Shown: piece after piece, positions 52,563 to 60,726 of the stretch
Layout of the letters: each line of letters opens with the position of its first letter
Numbering within the stretch: the first letter of the stretch is position 1
NCBI RefSeq assembly: GCF_041261205.1
Contig: NZ_JBGCCH010000029.1
Location: 1-64,000 of the forward strand
Length of the DNA stretch: 64,000 nucleotides
Origin: Catenulispora sp. MAP5-51
GTDB taxonomy: Bacteria > Actinomycetota > Actinomycetes > Streptomycetales > Catenulisporaceae
Reading direction: 5' to 3'
The notes under the pieces: generated by a model
What the model saw: the letters and a program-made list of their open reading frames with translations, nothing else
The model's database searches: none
Told to the model about the DNA's origin: nothing
Program-made: the position numbers and the translations under genes

Positions 52563-54298
52563 CTGGCGTGGACTCGACCGGTGTGGGCTTGACCGGCGTG
52601 AGCTCGACCGGTGCGGACTCGACCGCTGTGGGCTTGACCAGTGTGGACTTCGACACCGCGCCGGACCGGTACCGGCACTGGACGCTGCAGCTCGACGGCG
52701 CGATCGCCACGCTCCGGCTGGCCGTCGCCGAGGACGGCGGACTGGTGCCGGGGTACGCGCTGAAGCTGAACTCCTACGACCTCGGCGTCGACATCGAGCT
52801 CTACGACGCCGTGCAACGGCTGCGGTTCGAGCATCCGGAGGTCCGCGCCGTGGTGCTCACCGGCGGCCTGGACAGGATGTTCTGCGCGGGCGCCAACATC
52901 AGGATGCTGGCTCAGTCCTCGCACGCGTGGAAGGTGAACTTCTGCAAGTTCACCAACGAGACCCGCTGCGGGATCGAGGACGCGAGCGCGCACTCCGGGC
53001 AGACGTGGATCGCCGCGGTGAACGGCCCGGCGGCCGGCGGCGGCTACGAGCTGGCGCTGGCGTGCGAGCACCTCGTGCTGGTCGACGACGGTTCCACGAC
53101 CGTGTCCCTGCCCGAGGTGGCGCTGCTGGGCGTGCTGCCGGGCACCGGCGGGCTGACCAGGCTGACCGACAAGCGGCATGTGCGCCGCGACCGCGCGGAC
53201 GTCTTCGCCACCAAGACAGAGGGCTTCCGAGGGGCGACCGCGTTGGAGTGGGGACTGGTCGACACAGTCGCCTCGCCAGTGCGTTTCGCGACCGAAGTCG
53301 CACGCGTGGCCGAGGAGGCGGCGCGCCGTTCGCGCCGGGCCGAGGGGATCGAGGCCGGAGCCGAGAAGGGCATCGCGCTGACGCCGTTGGCGCGGGCCGT
53401 CGACGGGGACTCGCTGGCCTATCCGTTTCTGACCGTCGAGATCGACAGAGAAGCCCGTCGCGCGGACCTCACCCTTCTCGGGCCGAGCGACGCGCCGCCC
53501 GCCGACGTCCACACTCAGGGGGCTGATTACTGGCCGCTGGCCCTGACTCGCGCGCTCGACGACGCGATACTCCGGTTGCGGACGAACGAACCCGAGATCG
53601 GGACCTGGGTCCTGCGCACCCGCGGCTCGGTCGAGGCGGTCGCGGCGTACGACGCGCAGCTGACCGCGCTGGCCGACGACTGGTTCGTGAACGAGGTGCG
53701 GCACTACTACAAGCGGACGCTGAAGCGGCTCGACATGACCAGCCGAAGCCTGGTGGCGGTGATCGAACCGGGAAGCTGCTTCGCCGGGCTGTTGCTGGAA
53801 ATCGCGTTGGCCGCGGACCGGCAGTACATGCTGGACGGAGTGTTCGAGGACGTCGATCCGGACGCCGAACCCGCCGTGCTGATGGTGACGGCCGCGAACC
53901 TGGCCGCGTGGCCGACCGCGAACGGGTTGAGCCGCCTGGCGATGCGGTTCTGGGGACACGACGGCGGCCTGGAAGCCGCGGCGTATGTGGGGGAGCGGCT
54001 GAACGCCGACGCGGCGGTGGAGCTGGGGCTGGTCACCTACGCGCTCGACGATCTGGACTTCGAGGACGAACTGCGCGTGGCGCTGCAAGAACGTGCGGCG
54101 CTGTCGCCGGACGCGCTGACCGCGATGGAGGCGAATCTCCGCTTTCCCGGCCCGGAAACCATGGAGACGAAGATCTTCGGCCGGCTGGCGGCGTGGCAGA
54201 ACTGGGTGTTCGTGCGGCCGAACGCCTCGGGCCCGAACGGTGCGCTCTCGCGGTACGGCTCGGGGGTGGCGGCGGACTTCGATCGCCGGCGGGTGTGA
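52559..54298 (+). CDS. boxC: 2,3-Epoxybenzoyl-CoA dihydrolase, BoxC
   Basis: BoxC, a crotonase-superfamily enzyme, hydrolyses the epoxybenzoyl-CoA ring made by BoxB to a ring-opened aldehyde plus formate. Marks: RAVVLTGGLDRMFCAGANIRML (oxyanion loop), TRCGIEDASAHSGQTWIAAVNGPAAGGGYELALACEH, and the C-terminal crotonase-like repeat SRSLVAVIEPGSCFAGLLLEIALAADRQYML. It overlaps boxB by 4 nt. Residues about 4-33 are six pentapeptides of V-x-S/L-T-G type encoded by 15-bp tandem repeats, an extension not expected in BoxC. Confidence 0.95.
   Translation: MTGVDSTGVGLTGVSSTGADSTAVGLTSVDFDTAPDRYRHWTLQLDGAIATLRLAVAEDGGLVPGYALKLNSYDLGVDIELYDAVQRLRFEHPEVRAVVLTGGLDRMFCAGANIRMLAQSSHAWKVNFCKFTNETRCGIEDASAHSGQTWIAAVNGPAAGGGYELALACEHLVLVDDGSTTVSLPEVALLGVLPGTGGLTRLTDKRHVRRDRADVFATKTEGFRGATALEWGLVDTVASPVRFATEVARVAEEAARRSRRAEGIEAGAEKGIALTPLARAVDGDSLAYPFLTVEIDREARRADLTLLGPSDAPPADVHTQGADYWPLALTRALDDAILRLRTNEPEIGTWVLRTRGSVEAVAAYDAQLTALADDWFVNEVRHYYKRTLKRLDMTSRSLVAVIEPGSCFAGLLLEIALAADRQYMLDGVFEDVDPDAEPAVLMVTAANLAAWPTANGLSRLAMRFWGHDGGLEAAAYVGERLNADAAVELGLVTYALDDLDFEDELRVALQERAALSPDALTAMEANLRFPGPETMETKIFGRLAAWQNWVFVRPNASGPNGALSRYGSGVAADFDRRRV
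52568..52657. repeat. 15-bp tandem repeat at the 5' end of boxC
   Basis: Six units of 15 bp are visible, GTGGACTCGACCGGT and GTGGGCTTGACCGGC types alternating, giving VDSTG/VGLTG pentapeptides. The pattern begins three codons after the start. Confidence 0.85.
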
Positions 54299-54346
54299 CC
54301 GCGCGGCGGGATGAAACGCGCGCTTTGATGCGCTTAGGGTCTATTC

Positions 54347-54919
54347 ATGGCTTTTCTCAGCGATGTGGCCCGGCGTGCCAAGCTCCAGTTCTTCCTCGGT
54401 CAGCTGCCGAAGGACGCGCGCATCCTCGAAGTCGGCTGTGCCGACGGCTGGTTCGGGGAGTTCGCAGTCCGCCATGGATGGACTGATCTGGTGGGGATCG
54501 ACATCGTGCGGCCGGCGAAGCCACTGGGGCACGAGTTCGTGCACGGCGACGTCAACCGCTGGCGGGCGCTCGGGCTGCGGCCCGCGTCGTTCGACGCGAT
54601 CGTGGCGTTCGAGGTCATCGAGCACGGCGACTTCTACGCCGCGATGGCCGACCTGCTCAAGCCCGGCGGCAAGCTGATGGTGACCACCCCGCTGCCGCAC
54701 ATGGACTGGGCGTGCAAGGTGCTGGAACGGCTCGGTGTGAACCAGCGCCGTTCCAGCCCGCACACCCACCTCATCTACCTTCGGGACCTGCCCCCGGTCT
54801 TCCGGCTGAAGCACTCGCAGGTCAAGGGAGGTGTGTCGCAGTGGGGAGTCTTCGAGCGGGTGCCGCGTCAGCGGAACCATGTGGCTCTTGTGGAGGACGA
54901 GCCGTCACGCGCCGTCTAA
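54347..54919 (+). CDS. Class I SAM-dependent methyltransferase
   Basis: The 190-aa protein has motif I ARILEVGCADGWFGEFA, acidic motif GIDIVRP, FDAIVAFEVIEHGDFYAAMADLLKPGGKLMVTTPLPH and a C-terminal cap (RRSSPHTHLIYLRDLP). It resembles small-molecule or glycan methyltransferases. It follows boxC by 48 bp on the same strand, possibly in the same transcript, but no role in benzoate breakdown is obvious. Its last 15 bp overlap the convergent PaaX-family gene. Confidence 0.88.
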   Translation: MAFLSDVARRAKLQFFLGQLPKDARILEVGCADGWFGEFAVRHGWTDLVGIDIVRPAKPLGHEFVHGDVNRWRALGLRPASFDAIVAFEVIEHGDFYAAMADLLKPGGKLMVTTPLPHMDWACKVLERLGVNQRRSSPHTHLIYLRDLPPVFRLKHSQVKGGVSQWGVFERVPRQRNHVALVEDEPSRAV

Positions 54920-55750
54920 GGCGTCCCATTCCCGTTGTGCCGCCTGGCTCCATTCGGCGTGCCGCGCGTGGAAGACCTCGACGGCTTTCGCGCCGGTCCA
55001 GTCGGCGGGCAGCAGCTCGCGCGGCAGACGCGGGTCGAGGAAGGGGAAGCGGCGCCATTCGTGGACCAGGCGGCTCTGGGCCCGCAGGGCGGCCGCGTCG
55101 GTGTCGGGCGCGAGGGCGCCGAACGTCGTGACGAACGCTTCGTACTCGGCTTCCAGGGTGCTCAGGTCCCAGGCGCGGGCGACCATCGCGGCCTGGCTGC
55201 CGACGGCGCCGTGCGCCGCGGTGAACGACATCGCGCCCTGATCCAGGTCCAGGTCGCGCAGGACGTGCCGGGCCTCCTGCTCGCGGGCCGGGTCCGGGTT
55301 GATCCAGACGCCGGGGTCGGGGGTGCCGAAGCCGGCCCAGGTGAGGCGGGTGCGCAGGCGGTGGCGCAGATCGCGGCGGGTTTCCGGGACGGTCACCAGG
55401 AGCATGAGCCAGCGGCCGTCCCAGGCGGGGGCGGTGCGTCCGAAGGCGAAGATGCGCTCGGCGCCTTCGGTCAGCAGCCGGCGGCCCTCGGGGGTGAGGG
55501 TCCAGCGCACGCGGCGGCCGACGCGTTCCGAGGCGATCCAGCCCTCGGCGGAGGTGCGGGCCAGTGCCTGGCGCGCGGCCTTCTCCTCGACGCCGTCCGC
55601 GCTGAGCGCTTCCACGATGGTCGAGGTCCACGCCGGACGTTCGCAGGGGAGGACGTATTCGCCGAGGAGGGTCATCAACAGTGATCGGGCACTGAATGTG
55701 TTCGTCTCGCGACGCCGGGTGACGCGCGGCGATGCTTCGAACCCCTCCAT
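54905..55750 (-). CDS. PaaX-family transcriptional regulator
   Basis: The 281-aa protein has the N-terminal winged helix of PaaX (SARSLLMTLLGEYVLP, VEEKAARQALARTSAEGWI, RVRWTLTPEGRRLL) and the central PaaX domain (WDGRWLMLLVTVPETRRDLRHRLRTRLTWAGFGTPDPGVWI). PaaX proteins repress aromatic CoA-thioester pathways and respond to phenylacetyl-CoA. Lying against boxBC, it may sense benzoyl-CoA or another aryl-CoA; this is inferred. The ATG at 55750 is chosen; upstream codons are unconserved. Confidence 0.9.
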   Translation of the reverse strand: MEGFEASPRVTRRRETNTFSARSLLMTLLGEYVLPCERPAWTSTIVEALSADGVEEKAARQALARTSAEGWIASERVGRRVRWTLTPEGRRLLTEGAERIFAFGRTAPAWDGRWLMLLVTVPETRRDLRHRLRTRLTWAGFGTPDPGVWINPDPAREQEARHVLRDLDLDQGAMSFTAAHGAVGSQAAMVARAWDLSTLEAEYEAFVTTFGALAPDTDAAALRAQSRLVHEWRRFPFLDPRLPRELLPADWTGAKAVEVFHARHAEWSQAAQREWDALDGA

Positions 55751-55926
55751 GACGCACCACGGTACCGGTGCGCGGCGTCGATTTTCTGTGGAGCGCACGT
55801 GTTTCCGTCGCCTGGTGATCCAAGGCTGTGGGGCTCGCATGCCTGCGAATGTGGTGGCGACGGCCGGTGTTGGGGACTATCTCCAACCGCTCTTGATCAA
55901 ACAGCGTCGGCGCGGGCTTCGCTATG

Positions 55927-55991
55927 TCCGCATTTACTGCGGAATTCGCGGCTGACCAGCCTTGACGCCCGTTACGTCCATCACTTTTCAT
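55927..55991 (+). promoter_or_regulatory. Operator-like dyad and promoter before the APC permease
   Basis: TCCGCA-TTTAC-TGCGGA (55927-55943) is a 6-5-6 dyad. Downstream, TTGACG (55962-55967) and TTTCAT (55986-55991), 18 bp apart, form a plausible promoter 60 bp before the permease start. The remainder of the 301-bp gap 55751-56051 shows no gene. Confidence 0.45.
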
Positions 55992-56051
55992 AGCCCGAAC
56001 ACACGGGTCGCTCATGGCTCGTGCCGATCGGTGTGGAGGCGGTAGTCGAGT

Positions 56052-57527
56052 ATGACCGAGATCTTGGCGCGGCCTTCGGCTTCCGCATCCTCCGGCACGC
56101 CCGACGCGGCCGCTACCACGGCCGGTACGCCCGGCGCCCCCGGCACCCCCGGCAAGCCCGCACTCGCCCGCTCGCTGGGTCTGGTCGGCGCGGTCCTGCT
56201 CACCCTGTCCTGCCTGACCCCGGCCAGCTCGCTGTTCGTCATCGTGCCGGGCCTGTTCGCCACGCAGGGCACCGGGACGGCGCTCACGCTGGGGATCGCC
56301 GGCGTCCTGTGCGTCGGCGTCGCCTTCTGCTACTCCGAGCTGGGCACCCTGATTCCCTCGGCCGGCGGTGAGTACGCCATGGTCGGGTCGCTGCTGGGGC
56401 GGGTCTCGGGCTGGCTGACGTTCTTCCTGGCCGGGGTCGCGGCGTTCATCATCCCGCCGATCATCGCCATCGGGACCGGGGAGTACCTGCACGCCGCGAT
56501 TCCGGCGCTGCCGGTCAGCGGGGCGTACACCGGGGCGTTCGTGATGGCGGCGTCGACCATCATGGGCGTGTTCGACCTGCGCGCCAACGCCTGGATCACC
56601 GGGGTGTTCCTGGTCCTGGAAGTGATCGCGGCCGGGGTGGTGGCGGTGCTGGGGTTCTCGCACGCGCATCAGGGGGCCGGCGTCCTGATCCATCCGGTGG
56701 TGTCCGACGGGCAGCACACCGGGGCGCTGCCGTTCGCGACCGTCATGGTCGGTCTGGCTGTGGCTTTGTTCGCCCTGCAGGGTTTCGCGACCGCTGTCTA
56801 CCTCTCGGAGGAGATCCAGGATCCGCGGCGGAACGTCTCGCGGGCGGTGCTGTGGACGCTCGGGCTCGGTGCGGTCGTGGTCGTCGTGCCGACGGTGGCC
56901 ATCACTCTGGGGGCCAGCGGCGCCAGTGCGCTGACCGGCGACAACTTCGATCTGATCGGGATGGTCAAGGGCTGGAGCGATTCGGCGGTCGGGGCCTTCG
57001 TCGCGCTGTGCATCGCCGCGGCCATCGTCAACGCGGCGATCGTCATGGTGATCCAGAACTCGCGGATCCTGTTCGCCTCGGCGCGGGACAAGGCGTGGCC
57101 GGAGCCGGTGAACCGGGCGCTGGGCACGGTGTCGGAGCGTTTCGGGGCGCCGTGGGTCGCCACGCTGGCGGTCGGCGCGCCCGGGACCGCGCTGTGCTTC
57201 GCGCCGGTCGCCACGCTCAACGGGATCACCGGGGTCGCGGTGACCGGGCTGTACCTGATCGTCGCGGTCGCGGCGCTGGCCGGGCGGCGCGGGGCCCACA
57301 AGGCAAAGAGCGCGTGGCGGATGCCGCTGTGGCCGGCGGTGCCGGTCCTGGTCGTGGCGAGCCTGGTCGGCGTGCTGTTCGAACTCTGGCGCACCCAGCC
57401 GTCGGATCTTTACTGGACGCTCGGCGCGACCGCCGTGGCTGCGCTGTACTGGGTGCTGTATCTGCGGCCGCGGGCCGCGACGCGGTGGCTGATCGACGCC
57501 GACCCCGGCGCCCCCGACGCTCAGTGA
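56052..57527 (+). CDS. APC-superfamily permease
   Basis: The 491-aa protein has about twelve helices. It shows LVGAVLLTLSCLTPASSLFVIVPG, the GVAFCYSELGTLIPSAGGEYAMVGSLLGR motif of the amino acid-polyamine-organocation family, LFALQGFATAVYLSEEIQDPRRNVSRAV, and NSRILFASARDKAWPEPVNRALG. The N-terminus has a Gly-Thr-Pro-Gly repeat region before helix one. Transport of an amino acid, amine or aromatic acid is likely. A PucR-type regulator follows, and boxBC/PaaX are upstream, so the substrate may feed that pathway, but this is unproven. Confidence 0.92.
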   Translation: MTEILARPSASASSGTPDAAATTAGTPGAPGTPGKPALARSLGLVGAVLLTLSCLTPASSLFVIVPGLFATQGTGTALTLGIAGVLCVGVAFCYSELGTLIPSAGGEYAMVGSLLGRVSGWLTFFLAGVAAFIIPPIIAIGTGEYLHAAIPALPVSGAYTGAFVMAASTIMGVFDLRANAWITGVFLVLEVIAAGVVAVLGFSHAHQGAGVLIHPVVSDGQHTGALPFATVMVGLAVALFALQGFATAVYLSEEIQDPRRNVSRAVLWTLGLGAVVVVVPTVAITLGASGASALTGDNFDLIGMVKGWSDSAVGAFVALCIAAAIVNAAIVMVIQNSRILFASARDKAWPEPVNRALGTVSERFGAPWVATLAVGAPGTALCFAPVATLNGITGVAVTGLYLIVAVAALAGRRGAHKAKSAWRMPLWPAVPVLVVASLVGVLFELWRTQPSDLYWTLGATAVAALYWVLYLRPRAATRWLIDADPGAPDAQ

Positions 57528-57539
57528 TCGAAGTGGGAA

Positions 57540-57570
57540 CTCCCGGAACTGGGAAAACCCATTCCGGGAG
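57540..57570 (+). terminator. Hairpin between permease and PucR-type gene
   Basis: CTCCCGGAA and TTCCGGGAG pair over 9 bp; after a one-base bulge TGGG and CCCA extend the stem to an AAAA loop. It lies 12 bp after the permease stop. Lacking a T-run, it could terminate or attenuate transcription into the regulator gene. Confidence 0.65.
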
Positions 57571-57597
57571 ATAGCCGGATCGCTACGATGCGTAGCT

Positions 57598-58830
57598 ATG
57601 GCGGACGACGATCAGGTGGACGCCGGGGCCGAAGCGCTGGCCGACCGGATGCTCGAACGCACCGAGGAGTTCGCGGCGGGTGTCGCCGCCCGCATCATCG
57701 CCCTGGTTCCCGCCTACGCCGAACGGGTGTCGCCCGCCGACCTGCACCGCTCGGTGGTCGAACACTTCCGGGTGATCTTCGACGGCCTCCTGGACCCGGC
57801 CCTGGACGGCAACGCCCCGGCCGACCTCGCCGGCCGCGCCCGCGCCGCCGAGGGCGTGCCGATGTCGGCGGTGTTCGAGGCGTACCAGATCTCGCTGGCG
57901 TACATCTGGGAGCACCTGGCCGAGGCCGCCGAACGCGACGAGGTCGCCCCCCGGGTCGCCCTGCGCGCCGCCTCGGCCCTGTGGCGCCGCCTGTCGGGCT
58001 TCACCGACGTGATGTCCGACAGCTACCGCACGGAACTCGCGGCCCGCATCCGCAGCGAGGAGCAGCGCCGCTCGGCCCTGATCCAGGCCCTGCTGGAGGG
58101 GCACCTGTCCGAACCGCAGGTGTGGGAGGCCGCCGACGCGCTGCGGCTGCCGCACCAGGGCCCGTACGTGGTGATCGCCGCCCGCGTGGCCGGCGCCGGC
58201 GAACACGGCCTGACCCGCGGCATGGAGGAAGGGCTCCAGCGCCAGAGCATCACCTCGGCCTGGCGCCTGCTGCACGACGTCGAGATCGGCCTGGCCAGCC
58301 TGCCGCGCCCCGCGGACCAACTGGACGTCCTCATCGACGCCCTGGCCGCCGACAGCGTCGGCCGCGTCGGCATCAGCCCCCTGTTCGACGACCTCACCGG
58401 CACCTCCCAGGCCCTGCGCCTGGCCCGCGTAGCCCTGCGCGGCGCGGCCGGCCCCGGCAAGGTCGTGGTCTTCGGCCGCGACTCCCTGTCGGTGGCGGCG
58501 GCCAGCGCCCCCGACGTGATGGCCAGACTGTCCCGAGCAATCCTGTCCGGCCTGGACAACATGCCCGCCGAGGACCGAGCCATCCTCCTGGACACCTTCG
58601 GCGCCTGGCTCGACCACGGCGGCTCCGCCGACGAGGCGGCACGAACGCTGTACGTGCACCCGAACACGGTGCGATACCGGCTGAGGCGGCTGGAGGAGCG
58701 CACCGGCCGGACCCTGTCGGACCCGCGGCATGTGGCGGAGCTGAGCTTGGCGTTCGAGGTGGATCGGGGGCGGGTGGCTTCGCTGGCGGAGGGGGATGGC
58801 GAGGCGAGCGGGAGTTGGGCGGCTGATTGA
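57598..58830 (+). CDS. PucR/CdaR-type transcriptional regulator
   Basis: The 410-aa protein has an N-terminal helical sensor-like domain (ADLHRSVVEHFRVIFDGLLD, FEAYQISLAYIWEHL), a central GGDEF-like CdaR region, and a C-terminal PucR HTH (YVHPNTVRYRLRRLEERTGRTLSDP). Such regulators often respond to a transported or catabolised small molecule. It lies 70 bp after the APC permease on the same strand and probably regulates it. Confidence 0.92.
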   Translation: MADDDQVDAGAEALADRMLERTEEFAAGVAARIIALVPAYAERVSPADLHRSVVEHFRVIFDGLLDPALDGNAPADLAGRARAAEGVPMSAVFEAYQISLAYIWEHLAEAAERDEVAPRVALRAASALWRRLSGFTDVMSDSYRTELAARIRSEEQRRSALIQALLEGHLSEPQVWEAADALRLPHQGPYVVIAARVAGAGEHGLTRGMEEGLQRQSITSAWRLLHDVEIGLASLPRPADQLDVLIDALAADSVGRVGISPLFDDLTGTSQALRLARVALRGAAGPGKVVVFGRDSLSVAAASAPDVMARLSRAILSGLDNMPAEDRAILLDTFGAWLDHGGSADEAARTLYVHPNTVRYRLRRLEERTGRTLSDPRHVAELSLAFEVDRGRVASLAEGDGEASGSWAAD

Positions 58831-58864
58831 GCTGGCTTGCGGAGGCTGCGGCGTCAATCCCAGC

Positions 58865-59494
58865 TCAGCCGCCCCCGCCGCCCCGCACCACAAAAACCCC
58901 CGCGCGCGCCCCCGCCGCAGCCGCCGCCGCGGCCCGCTCGGCGCTCGCCGCGTCCAGCGCGTCGCCGCTGACCAGGAAGCGGTAGTACAGCGGTGCCGAG
59001 ACCGCGCGGATCACCTCCGCCGCGTCAGTGCCCTGCGGGACCTCGCCGCGCGCGGCCGCCTGCTCGACGCATGGGGCCCACTCCGCGATCCGCGTCGCGT
59101 AGAACCGGTGCAGCGCCGTCGCTGTCGCCGGGTCGCCGGCCGCCGCCGTGATCACCGCCTTGAACAGGGCGCTGGAGCGGGGGTCGGTGAGTGTCTTGCG
59201 GACCAGTTCGGCGTTGGCTCGCAGGTCGCCGTCCAGGGTGCCGGTCTCGGTGCGGGGCAGGGATTGGTCGGCCATGTCGATGAGCAGGTCCGCGACGAGT
59301 GCTGCCGGGGTGCCCCAGCGGCGGTAGACCGTGGTCTTGCCGATGTCGGCGCGGCGGGCGATGTCGGCCAGGTCCAGGGCGTCGAAGCCGTGCTCGATGA
59401 GGGCGTCCTCGGCGGCGCGCAGGGCCGCCTCGCGGGTGCGGGCGGTGCGGCCGCCGGGGCGGAGGGTGCCGGGGGGTGGGGCTTGGTCGGTCAT
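58865..59494 (-). CDS. TetR-family regulator, probably autoregulated and leaderless
   Basis: The 209-aa protein has HTH AEDALIEHGFDALDLADIARRADIGKTTVYRRWG and the C-terminal TetR_C-type domain (TDPRSSALFKAVITAAAGDP). On the minus strand TAAAAT ends 7 nt before the ATG, which implies a leaderless mRNA. A TAACGG-N10-CCGTTA dyad overlaps that promoter. It lies 30 bp downstream of the LacI gene. No obvious separate target is adjacent. Confidence 0.9.
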   Translation of the reverse strand: MTDQAPPPGTLRPGGRTARTREAALRAAEDALIEHGFDALDLADIARRADIGKTTVYRRWGTPAALVADLLIDMADQSLPRTETGTLDGDLRANAELVRKTLTDPRSSALFKAVITAAAGDPATATALHRFYATRIAEWAPCVEQAAARGEVPQGTDAAEVIRAVSAPLYYRFLVSGDALDAASAERAAAAAAAGARAGVFVVRGGGGG

Positions 59495-59505
59495 CGGGGG
59501 TATTT

Positions 59506-59527
59506 TAACGGCACCGGGGCTCCGTTA
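59506..59527 (-). promoter_or_regulatory. TetR self-operator overlapping promoter and lacI stop
   Basis: TAACGG (59506-59511) and CCGTTA (59522-59527) are perfect arms 10 nt apart. The left arm overlaps the -10-like TAAAAT and the right arm contains the stop codon of the LacI gene. Confidence 0.55.
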
Positions 59528-60547
59528 GGGTGGCGGTCTTTCTCCGGAGCCGCGGGCTGTCAGGGTCACCGGGACCGTGATCGTCTCCGGGGCGCGGTCC
59601 GGTTCGGCCAGGCGGGCCGTCATCAGGTGCAGGGCGGCGTAGGCCATGGCCGAGCTGTCCTGGGAGATCACCGTCACCGGGGGGTCGAGCAGGCCCGCCA
59701 GGGGGAAGTCGTCGAAGCCGACCAGGGCCGGGCGGCGGTCGGGCGGGACCTCGGCGGCCAGGTGGGTCAGGACGGCCAGGGTGGTCGTGACGTTGCCGGT
59801 GACCAGTGCGGTGGCCGGTGAGTCTCCCGACAGGACGGCGCGCATCGCCGTGCTGATGCGGCTCTGCACGGTCTCGCCGGTGTGGACCAGCCCTGTCACG
59901 GCGCGTCCGTCGGCACTCAGGCAGGCGCGGAAGGCCGCGGCGCGTTCCCGGCCGGTGAAGATGCGTTCGTGGTCGCCGATGTAGGCGATCCGGGTGTGGC
60001 CGTGGGCGGTGAGTTGGCGGTAGGCCATGCGGATGCCGGCCGCGTTGGCGGCTAAAACCGCGTCGGTCTCGGGGCCGGCGACGGGCCGGTCCACCGCCAC
60101 CACCGCCAGGCCCGTGGCCATCTCCGGGGCGAGGTAGGAGTGGTCCGGGCCGATCGGTTCGACGACCACGCCGTCGAAGCCGCGCCGGGCCATCGACAGC
60201 ACCACCGCGCGCTCGCGCTCGACGTCGTCCGCCGTGGACGCGGCGAAGACGGTCAGGCCGGAGGCGTACGCGCCGCGCTCGAACTCCGCCAGCAGCGGGT
60301 TGCGGGCCGACATCTCGCGGGCCGCCACGCCGATGGTGCGGCTCGTGCCCCGGCGCAGTTGCTGCGCCTGCTCGTCGGGGCGGTAGCCGAGGGTGTCGAT
60401 GGCGGTCTGCACCCGGCGGGCGAACTCCGGGCCGACCGTCGGGTCCTGATTGACCACGCGGGAGACCGTGCTGACCGCGACGCCGGCCTCGCGGGCGACG
60501 TCCACCATTGTCGGGCGTCTGGACCGGCGCCCTGAAGCCTTCGTCAT
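59525..60547 (-). CDS. LacI-family regulator of the sugar ABC importer
   Basis: The 340-aa protein has HTH MVDVAREAGVAVSTVSRVVN, hinge RPDEQAQQLRRG and a sugar-binding effector domain (TIGVAAREMSARNPLLAEF to LVGFDDFPLAGLLDPPVTVI). It is divergent from the binding-protein/permease operon across 179 bp that hold a CG-centred operator-like site at the predicted transcription start. It is very probably the local repressor; the inducer sugar is unknown. Confidence 0.93.
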   Translation of the reverse strand: MTKASGRRSRRPTMVDVAREAGVAVSTVSRVVNQDPTVGPEFARRVQTAIDTLGYRPDEQAQQLRRGTSRTIGVAAREMSARNPLLAEFERGAYASGLTVFAASTADDVERERAVVLSMARRGFDGVVVEPIGPDHSYLAPEMATGLAVVAVDRPVAGPETDAVLAANAAGIRMAYRQLTAHGHTRIAYIGDHERIFTGRERAAAFRACLSADGRAVTGLVHTGETVQSRISTAMRAVLSGDSPATALVTGNVTTTLAVLTHLAAEVPPDRRPALVGFDDFPLAGLLDPPVTVISQDSSAMAYAALHLMTARLAEPDRAPETITVPVTLTARGSGERPPP

Positions 60548-60598
60548 GGAATATCCGCTCTACGGGCCGCCGTGACCTGATCGAGACATTCGCAGGGC

Positions 60599-60652
60599 TT
60601 GACGGTGCCCCGGACCACGCGCCTAGATTAACGCGAAAATAACGTTTTCTCA
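60599..60652 (+). promoter_or_regulatory. Promoter and LacI-type operator of the sugar importer operon
   Basis: TTGACG (60599-60604) and TAGATT (60624-60629) are spaced by 19 bp. Just downstream, AATAACGTTTTC centres on AACGTT (60641-60646), where a LacI-type protein would block transcription. The AACGTT core is shared with the operators of the GH31 gene. Confidence 0.5.
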
Positions 60653-60726
60653 AAGCATGGCGCCACTCCCTCCTCTTCCTCCGCCGCGCGCCCACGCGGT
60701 GGAGACTCTGTCGCGAAGGAGTCAGG

